Assembly (NCBI GenBank): GCA_047618185.1
Contig: JBLHKZ010000324.1
Location: 1 to 6,056 of the forward strand
Length of the DNA stretch: 6,056 nucleotides
Direction: 5' to 3'
From: JAYPEY01 sp047618185
GTDB lineage: Bacteria > Verrucomicrobiota > Verrucomicrobiia > Limisphaerales > JAYPEY01
Translations under genes and position numbers: made by a program
Part shown: piece after piece, positions 1 through 6,056 of the stretch
How positions within the stretch are numbered: the first letter of the stretch is position 1
How the letters are laid out: the number at the start of each line of letters is the position of its first letter
The notes under the pieces: model-generated
Told to the model about the DNA's origin: nothing
The model's input: the letters and a program-made list of their open reading frames with translations, nothing else
Databases searched by the model: none

Positions 1-2118
<2,118 letters not shown>

Positions 2119-2122
2119 GCGG

Positions 2123-2166
2123 CGCGGCCCAATCTCGAAATTCGTGATTCGAATTTACCGGCCGCG
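2123..2166. terminator. Nested inverted repeat between convergent genes, possible bidirectional terminator
   Basis: The 50-base gap between the ftsK stop and the stop of the opposing gene holds two nested palindromes. The outer arms are CGCGGCC (2123-2129) and GGCCGCG (2160-2166). The inner arms are AAATTCG (2138-2144) and CGAATTT (2150-2156), around a TGATT loop. The tail-to-tail position suits a terminator serving both strands. There is no classic long T-run after a GC stem, so a factor-independent mechanism is not assured. Confidence 0.4.
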
Positions 2167-2168
2167 AC

Positions 2169-2720
2169 TTAAGCCGGCCAGCGGTCTTCCAGGAACGCGA
2201 TGACGAGGCTGGCGTGGGACAGCGGGTTGTGCGTGTTTTCGACATCCGCGTTGGTTTCGTAGTCGAGCAGGACGACGTCCCCGTTGGCTCCCATTTCGCG
2301 CAACTCTTCAAGCTCCTCCTGAAGCTTGTTTTCCAGGACCCATTTGTAGGCTGGCAGGTAGATCTTCTTTCTGGCTGTGACGTAGTCCAGGAGGTCGTCG
2401 CCTTTCAGTCCGTTGCGATGACCAATGACGCGATCGAACTTTTTTGCGGCGCGTTTGATTCCGCGCATGGTCGTGACTTCAAAGCGGGCGAGATTGACAT
2501 CCTCGGTCTTGAACACCTTCAAGCCCTGCCAGATGCCTTCGACGCTGTGGGCGCGCGTGGTCGGCGCGACCGGGACCGGAATGCCGCCGTGCGGAAAGAA
2601 GGGGCTGAATTTCACCCAGGGTCTGGAGGCCTTGGAGGTCAGGTCGATAAACGTGGCCGAGGGGTAGCGGCTGTTTAGGGTCTTGGGTTTCCGACGACGG
2701 CTTTCGAGAATGAACGGCAT
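2169..2720 (-). CDS. Conserved protein of unknown function, candidate divergent NADAR/YbiA-like fold
   Basis: A 183-residue soluble protein with no signal peptide or membrane segment. I recognise it as a conserved but uncharacterised bacterial family (possibly catalogued as DUF6939; recall not verified). Conserved-looking blocks: FSPFFPHGGIPVP at 38-50; SVEGIWQGLKVF at 59-70; GHRNGLKG at 100-107; ARKKIYLPAYKWVLENKL at 116-133; VVLLDYETN at 149-157; and PLSHASL at 166-172. The spacing FS-x-F, then S-x-E-x3-Q-x2-K, then a helical block ending in a hydrophobic strand resembles NADAR proteins such as E. coli YbiA, which cleave N-glycosidic bonds of ADP-ribose or riboflavin intermediates. This is an inference from pattern, not a proven homology. 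ATG at 2718-2720 is the only sensible start because the first conserved block follows soon after; no Shine-Dalgarno motif precedes it. The gene lies 63 bases downstream of the AI-2E family gene on the same strand, so co-transcription is possible. That it is a real gene is likely; its function is open. Confidence 0.85.
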   Translation of the reverse strand: MPFILESRRRKPKTLNSRYPSATFIDLTSKASRPWVKFSPFFPHGGIPVPVAPTTRAHSVEGIWQGLKVFKTEDVNLARFEVTTMRGIKRAAKKFDRVIGHRNGLKGDDLLDYVTARKKIYLPAYKWVLENKLQEELEELREMGANGDVVLLDYETNADVENTHNPLSHASLVIAFLEDRWPA

Positions 2721-2765
2721 GTTTTTCAGAGAGTTGCTTGATCGGGTGGCGGCAATGATGGGGAA

Positions 2766-2781
2766 CGCGCAAAGCCGCGCG
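2766..2781 (-). other. Small GC hairpin just after the AI-2E family gene
   Basis: CGCGC (2766-2770) and GCGCG (2777-2781) flank a six-base loop two bases beyond the TAA stop of the AI-2E family gene. The five-pair stem has no following T-run, so it is at most a weak attenuating or RNA-stabilising structure. It could be a chance palindrome in GC-rich DNA. Confidence 0.2.
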
Positions 2782-2783
2782 AA

Positions 2784-4115
2784 TTAATCGGGAATGGCTT
2801 CGAGGGATTCGGGTGTTCCGGGAGGCGCCGTTTCCGCGAATCGTTTTCGGTTCCAGACGTAGCGGAACATCAGCGTCCGCAGCGCCGCAGTGAGCGGGAT
2901 GGCCAGGATGCCGCCGATGATGCCGCCCAGCAGCGTGGTGCCGACCATGACCGCGAGGATAATCGTAAGCGGATGCAGGCCGACGCGGTCGCCGATGATT
3001 TTCGGTGAAATGTAGAGGCCTTCGGCGGCTTGCACGGCGACGAAGAGGAGGATCAGCGCGAAGGCGTGGGGCCAGTCGCCAAACTGAATAATGCAGAGCG
3101 TCAGGGCGGGCACAATGCTGAGCATGACGCCGAGATAGGGAACGATCCCGAGAATTCCGGCCAACACGCCCAGCAGGAACGCGTATTCCAGGCCGATCAG
3201 TTTGTAGCCAATGATAAGCAGTCCGCCCACACACATCGCGACCAGGACCTGACTGCGAAAGAAGACGATCAGGCGCTCGTTGATTTCCTTGAGCACGAAG
3301 ACCAATTCCTCCTTCATTTTGGATTCACGCAAGGGCAGGTAGTCCGTCCAGTTCGAGCGAATGCCGCGCTTTTCGAGGAGGAAATAAAACAGATAGACCG
3401 GAACCATCGCCATGCCAATCACCAGACCTCCCCAGGAGGCAAGCTTGCTGGCCTGGGTCATGATCCATTCCCAGATGGTCGGTAAATTGGCGGTGAGCCA
3501 GGCCTCGGCCTTGTCGACGAGAGCTTGTTTCCAGCCGTCGTCGCCTTTTTCGCTGCTCGCGGAATGGGTCGGCAAGTCGACCATGACGTTGTTGGTCGTC
3601 CCTTCGGTGACCGCGTTGAGGACGGCGTTCTTGTCCGCGCCTTCACTGGCGGCGCTGACGACGGCGTTGGTCGAAGGATCCGCAGAGCTTGCGGTGGCGG
3701 ATTCAGAGGCGCCGTCGGGTATTTCAAGCCAGTCGCCGAGCTTCTTCTTGGCTTCTTCGACGTAAGTGGCGTCGGAAACGTTGCGGACGAGAATCCCGAT
3801 TTCCTGCAACAGGGTGGGGATAAAGGTCGTCAACAACATGAGGATGGCCATGACGGCCGCGAACATCACCATCAGAACGGCTCGAGCGCGGGGTATCTTG
3901 AGTTTCTTTTCCGTCCAGCCTACGACGGGGTCGATCAGATAGGCGAGGATGCCGGCGATGGCCAGTGGCAGCAGAATCGAGGAAAGCTTGCTGATCGTCC
4001 AGGCGGCGCCCCAGAGGATGACGCCAATAAGCGTGAGCACAATCGCCGTGGCGACGGCGGTGGCGGCAAACCAAAGAATGCGCGCTTGTTTTTCGCTGGG
4101 AGCGGAGAAATTCAT
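2784..4115 (-). CDS. AI-2E/PerM family membrane transporter
   Basis: A polytopic inner-membrane protein of the AI-2E family (YdiK/PerM/TqsA-like). Members have been linked to autoinducer-2 export or cation/proton antiport, but the substrate cannot be told from sequence. In the 443-residue product, hydrophobic segments are near 12-38, 43-62, 80-105, 226-248, 290-308, 311-345, 350-370 and 382-410. Family hallmarks are the motif GILGIVPYLGVMLSIVPA (320-337) and EGLYISPKIIGDRVGLHPL (365-383). Between the third and fourth segments, where the family has a soluble helical stretch, residues about 133-195 form an Ala/Ser/Thr-rich low-complexity insert with an imperfect 13-residue repeat. I chose ATG at 4113-4115. 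A TTG two codons upstream (4119-4121) is the only close alternative, and neither has a convincing ribosome site. The gene starts 64 bases after the proC stop and is followed by the small conserved gene, so it is probably the middle of a short co-transcribed set. The family call is secure. Confidence 0.93.
   Translation of the reverse strand: MNFSAPSEKQARILWFAATAVATAIVLTLIGVILWGAAWTISKLSSILLPLAIAGILAYLIDPVVGWTEKKLKIPRARAVLMVMFAAVMAILMLLTTFIPTLLQEIGILVRNVSDATYVEEAKKKLGDWLEIPDGASESATASSADPSTNAVVSAASEGADKNAVLNAVTEGTTNNVMVDLPTHSASSEKGDDGWKQALVDKAEAWLTANLPTIWEWIMTQASKLASWGGLVIGMAMVPVYLFYFLLEKRGIRSNWTDYLPLRESKMKEELVFVLKEINERLIVFFRSQVLVAMCVGGLLIIGYKLIGLEYAFLLGVLAGILGIVPYLGVMLSIVPALTLCIIQFGDWPHAFALILLFVAVQAAEGLYISPKIIGDRVGLHPLTIILAVMVGTTLLGGIIGGILAIPLTAALRTLMFRYVWNRKRFAETAPPGTPESLEAIPD
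3591..3668 (-). repeat. Imperfect 13-residue tandem repeat in the AI-2E family protein insert
   Basis: Residues 150-162 (NAVVSAASEGADK) and 163-175 (NAVLNAVTEGTTN) of the transporter align without gaps, sharing NAV, A and EG at matching places. A third, weaker unit may begin at NVMVDL. The repeat is visible at protein level and has drifted at DNA level. It lies in the soluble loop between membrane segments. Confidence 0.55.
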
Positions 4116-4179
4116 TTCCAAGCGGAGCGCCTTGCGCCGAGCCGAAGCGTTCGCAAATTACAAATCGAAAACCGCTTTC

Positions 4180-5022
4180 TCATACGCCCTTCCTTTTTGC
4201 TCGTTCGGCGCGCCGTCCGAGTTGGCGGGCCTTTTTCGTGGCCGTGCGAACGGCGTTCATCAGGCCGGCGCGGACGCCGGCTTTTTCAAGTTCGTGCACG
4301 CCGTCGATGGTCGTGCCGCCGGGGCTGGTGACCATGTCCTTCAAGGCGCCGGGATGCTGGCCGGTTTCCAGGACCATCTTCGCGCCGCCCAGCAGGGTCT
4401 GTGCGGCCAGTCGGGTGGCGATATCGCGCGGCAAGCCCGCCGCGACGCCCCCGTCGCTCATCGCCTCGATCATCAGGTAGACATAGGCGGGGCCGCTGCC
4501 GCTCAGGCCGGTTACGGCGTCGAGCTGGGCTTCCTTCACCTTGAGAGCCAGCCCCACGGCTGAAAGCAGTTTCTCGGTCAATGCCCCATCCTCCTCAGTC
4601 GCGGACGAGCCGAGCGCAAAGCCGCTGGCCGATTCACCGACGAGAGCGGGTGTGTTGGGCATCACGCGGATGACTCGCGCTCCGTCGCTGAGGCCGGATT
4701 CCAATTGTTTGATCGTCACTCCGGCGGCGATGGAAATCAGCAGATGCTCGCCAGTGAATTCCTCCCGAATGCTCGACAGAGCGCCGGCGACTTGATCGGG
4801 TTTGACAGCGATGAAAAGAACCTTGGCCGCTTGGGCGACCTCAGCGTTGGATTTAACGGTTCGCGCGCCGACGCTTTCGCCAAAGGCTTCACGCGCCGCC
4901 GGATAGACATCGCTGGCGACGATGGCCTCCGCTTTGACGATGCCGGCCTGGACAAAGCCGCGGGCGAGGGCCGTGGCCATTTTTCCGGCGCCGAGAAAAC
5001 CGATGGAAAGATCCGCTGACAT
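4180..5022 (-). CDS. proC: Pyrroline-5-carboxylate reductase
   Basis: Cytosolic enzyme for the last step of proline synthesis: NAD(P)H reduces 1-pyrroline-5-carboxylate to L-proline. The 280-residue length is that of a complete ProC. It opens with the Rossmann dinucleotide-binding motif GFLGAGKMA (8-16). This is followed by AVKPDQV (72-78), SIAAG (97-101), RVMPNTPALVGESASG (119-134), the helical TGLSGSGPAYVYLMIEAMSD (171-190) and the ProC signature VTSPGGTTIDGVHELE (231-246). The C-terminal tail is strongly basic (KKARQLGRRAERAKRK), as is common at the end of ProC proteins though more marked here. The ATG at 5020-5022 is fixed by the short distance to the Rossmann motif, yet no Shine-Dalgarno sequence precedes it. 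The gene is the first after a 335-base gap that probably carries its promoter, and it is followed 64 bases later by the AI-2E family gene. No defect is seen in any key motif. Confidence 0.97.
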   Translation of the reverse strand: MSADLSIGFLGAGKMATALARGFVQAGIVKAEAIVASDVYPAAREAFGESVGARTVKSNAEVAQAAKVLFIAVKPDQVAGALSSIREEFTGEHLLISIAAGVTIKQLESGLSDGARVIRVMPNTPALVGESASGFALGSSATEEDGALTEKLLSAVGLALKVKEAQLDAVTGLSGSGPAYVYLMIEAMSDGGVAAGLPRDIATRLAAQTLLGGAKMVLETGQHPGALKDMVTSPGGTTIDGVHELEKAGVRAGLMNAVRTATKKARQLGRRAERAKRKGV

Positions 5023-5357
5023 GCGAGGCTTTTAGCAGTCAGCGGTGGGGAAATGAAGTGAAAACGCGGTGGGGGCGCATGTCAAAAAACGTCAAAATTA
5101 GAATGGCGTAAAAAAACCGGCGCACGGAGGGCTGCGAGCCTTGCAGCAGCAGCATATCCATGTGGTTTATGTTTTTATGCGAACGACAAGACATCCCAGA
5201 CCCGTTGTTCAGGGAGATTAAATCCGCCGTGGCATTGCGCGGCGAGATCGGAATTGGAGAATAAATCGGAATCGCCAACAGGCCGGGCTCAGTTGCTAAT
5301 CGTGAAATCAAGGGAAGCGTCCTACGACATTACGGCGCGAAGTTGAACCGGTAGATT
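5023..5357. other. Intergenic region between the uracil-DNA glycosylase gene and proC
   Basis: This 335-base stretch has no convincing gene. A 90-codon - strand frame (5039-5311) has no family motif, uneven composition and no ribosome site. The region is less GC-rich than its flanks. It contains a T-run on the - strand (5110-5116), a GGCTGCGAGCC mini-palindrome at 5130-5140, two copies of ATCGGAAT 18 bases apart (5247-5254 and 5265-5272), and two copies of GTCAAAA 10 bases apart (5081-5087 and 5091-5097). I see no tRNA and no riboswitch that I recognise. It most likely holds the proC promoter and the end of the glycosylase transcript. Confidence 0.6.
5057..5085 (-). promoter_or_regulatory. 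Weak candidate promoter for proC
   Basis: On the - strand a perfect TTGACA (-35 type; + positions 5080-5085) is followed after 17 bases by TTCACT (5057-5062), a poor -10 with three of six consensus bases. Transcription from here would begin about 28 bases before the proC ATG. A second TTGACG lies 10 bases further upstream. The good -35 and suitable position favour it; the poor -10 does not. Confidence 0.25.
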
Positions 5358-6056
5358 CTATTTCGGGAGAAAGAAACCCCGTTGCTTGGCGCTGATCGTC
5401 ACTTCGAGTCTTGCGAGTACTTGGAGCATGTCCTCCCAGACCTTGCGTTTGGTCGCGAGGTCGTCCTTTTGGAGCAGGTAGGACGGGTGAAAGATTGGCA
5501 TGACCGGGATGCCGCGAAATTCCATCCAATTTCCGCGGAGTCGGGTGATGCCTTCGGTCGTCTGGAGGAGCGCGTGCGCGGCGGTCTGGCCAACGGCGAC
5601 GATCACCTTCGGTTGAATCAGATCGATCTGCGAAAGGAGATAAGGTTTGCAGGCGTCCATCTCCTCTGTGGTGGGCTTGCGATTGTCGTATTCCTGGGCG
5701 GGCGTGTCGGGGCGGCACTTGAGGATGTTGGCGATGTAGACCGTGTCCCGGGTGTAGCCCATCGTCTGAATAATCTTTGTCAGCAGTTGTCCGGCCTTGC
5801 CGACGAATGGTTCGCCCTGGCGGTCCTCATCGACGCCCGGAGCTTCGCCGACAAACATCAAATCCGTATGAATGTCGCCGACCCCGAAGACGACATTCTG
5901 CCGCGTTGACGCGAGCTTGGGACATTTTTGACAGACTATGGCGCGTTCCCTCAATTCCGCCATCGCGGCCTGTTTTTCCTCTCGGGGGAGGCGTTTGCCC
6001 GTGACTGCCGTTGGATGCGCAGCGCCGGTGGGGCGGGGCGCTGCGGACGTTGGCGC
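5358..6056 (-). CDS. Family 4 uracil-DNA glycosylase (Fe-S type), 5' end outside window
   Basis: Removes uracil from DNA by cutting the N-glycosidic bond, the first step of base-excision repair after cytosine deamination or dUMP incorporation. Counting from an internal ATG at 5961-5963 (201 residues to the stop), four cysteines suited to a 4Fe-4S cluster are at 11, 14, 83 and 105 (C-x2-C ... LKCRPD ... C). The active-site loop GEAPGVDED is at 39-47, followed by GEPFVGKAGQLL (50-61) and the uracil-recognition motif FHPSYLL (158-164). The frame stays open upstream to the right edge, giving a Pro/Ala/Thr-rich stretch and then PREEKQAA leading into the first helix. Many family members carry such an N-terminal linker, so I treat the gene as running off the window. 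A start at 5963 would still give a complete catalytic domain; a GAGAGGA lies about 13 bases before it, rather far for a ribosome site. Family assignment is secure, the start is not. Confidence 0.93.
   Translation of the reverse strand, partial: APTSAAPRPTGAAHPTAVTGKRLPREEKQAAMAELRERAIVCQKCPKLASTRQNVVFGVGDIHTDLMFVGEAPGVDEDRQGEPFVGKAGQLLTKIIQTMGYTRDTVYIANILKCRPDTPAQEYDNRKPTTEEMDACKPYLLSQIDLIQPKVIVAVGQTAAHALLQTTEGITRLRGNWMEFRGIPVMPIFHPSYLLQKDDLATKRKVWEDMLQVLARLEVTISAKQRGFFLPK

Noticed and set aside
2479..3234. 251-codon - strand frame overlapping the small conserved gene and the transporter
   Set aside because: It is a shifted reading of two real genes; the product is Arg/His/Pro-rich with no motif.
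3525..4331. 268-codon open frame on the + strand across the AI-2E family gene and the proC end
   Set aside because: It is antisense to two well-supported genes, crosses their intergenic gap, and its Gly/Arg/Asp-rich product has no recognisable domain.
5100..5147. Possible intrinsic terminator for the glycosylase gene, from GCTGC/GCAGC palindromes near a T-run
   Set aside because: The stems are short (4-5 bp) and do not abut the T-run, and the site is over 200 bases beyond the stop.
5039..5311. 90-codon - strand frame in the gap upstream of proC
   Set aside because: It has no motif, no ribosome site and an irregular composition, and it overlaps the likely proC promoter. A small hydrophobic patch (FFYAILILTFF) is not enough to support a gene.

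Overview
The window is GC-rich and gene-dense, with five protein-coding genes. The codon use and the wording of the conserved motifs in the FtsK motor and the uracil-DNA glycosylase remind me of Verrucomicrobiota or a nearby PVC-group bacterium. That placement is an inference from memory and has not been checked against a database. No mobile element, CRISPR array, tRNA or rRNA is visible.

Layout. On the + strand, positions 1-2118 carry the 3' part of an ftsK/spoIIIE DNA translocase gene. Its membrane domain lies upstream of the window. What is visible is a long acidic linker containing a perfect run of 19 GAT triplets, then the alpha/beta RecA-like motor and the C-terminal gamma winged helix. 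Four genes on the - strand converge on it. In transcription order they are: a family-4 (iron-sulfur) uracil-DNA glycosylase whose 5' end runs off the right edge (5358-6056); proC, pyrroline-5-carboxylate reductase (4180-5022); an AI-2E/PerM family membrane protein (2784-4115); and a small conserved protein of unassigned function (2169-2720).

Gene relationships. proC, the AI-2E family gene and the small gene are separated by only about 64 and 63 bases and could be co-transcribed. The glycosylase is set apart by a 335-base non-coding stretch that probably holds the proC promoter. The genes have different roles: chromosome segregation, base-excision repair, proline synthesis and membrane transport. 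This looks like an ordinary chromosomal neighbourhood rather than a dedicated system.

Most interesting points. The small protein at 2169-2720 has a spaced pattern (FSPF, then S-V-E-x3-Q-x2-K-x-F, then a helical R-K-x2-Y ... L-E-N-K-L block) that resembles the NADAR/YbiA N-glycosidase fold, so it is a candidate divergent NADAR-like enzyme. The GAT microsatellite in ftsK is in frame and could vary in length without breaking the gene. The convergent gap between ftsK and the small gene contains a nested inverted repeat that may act as a bidirectional terminator.
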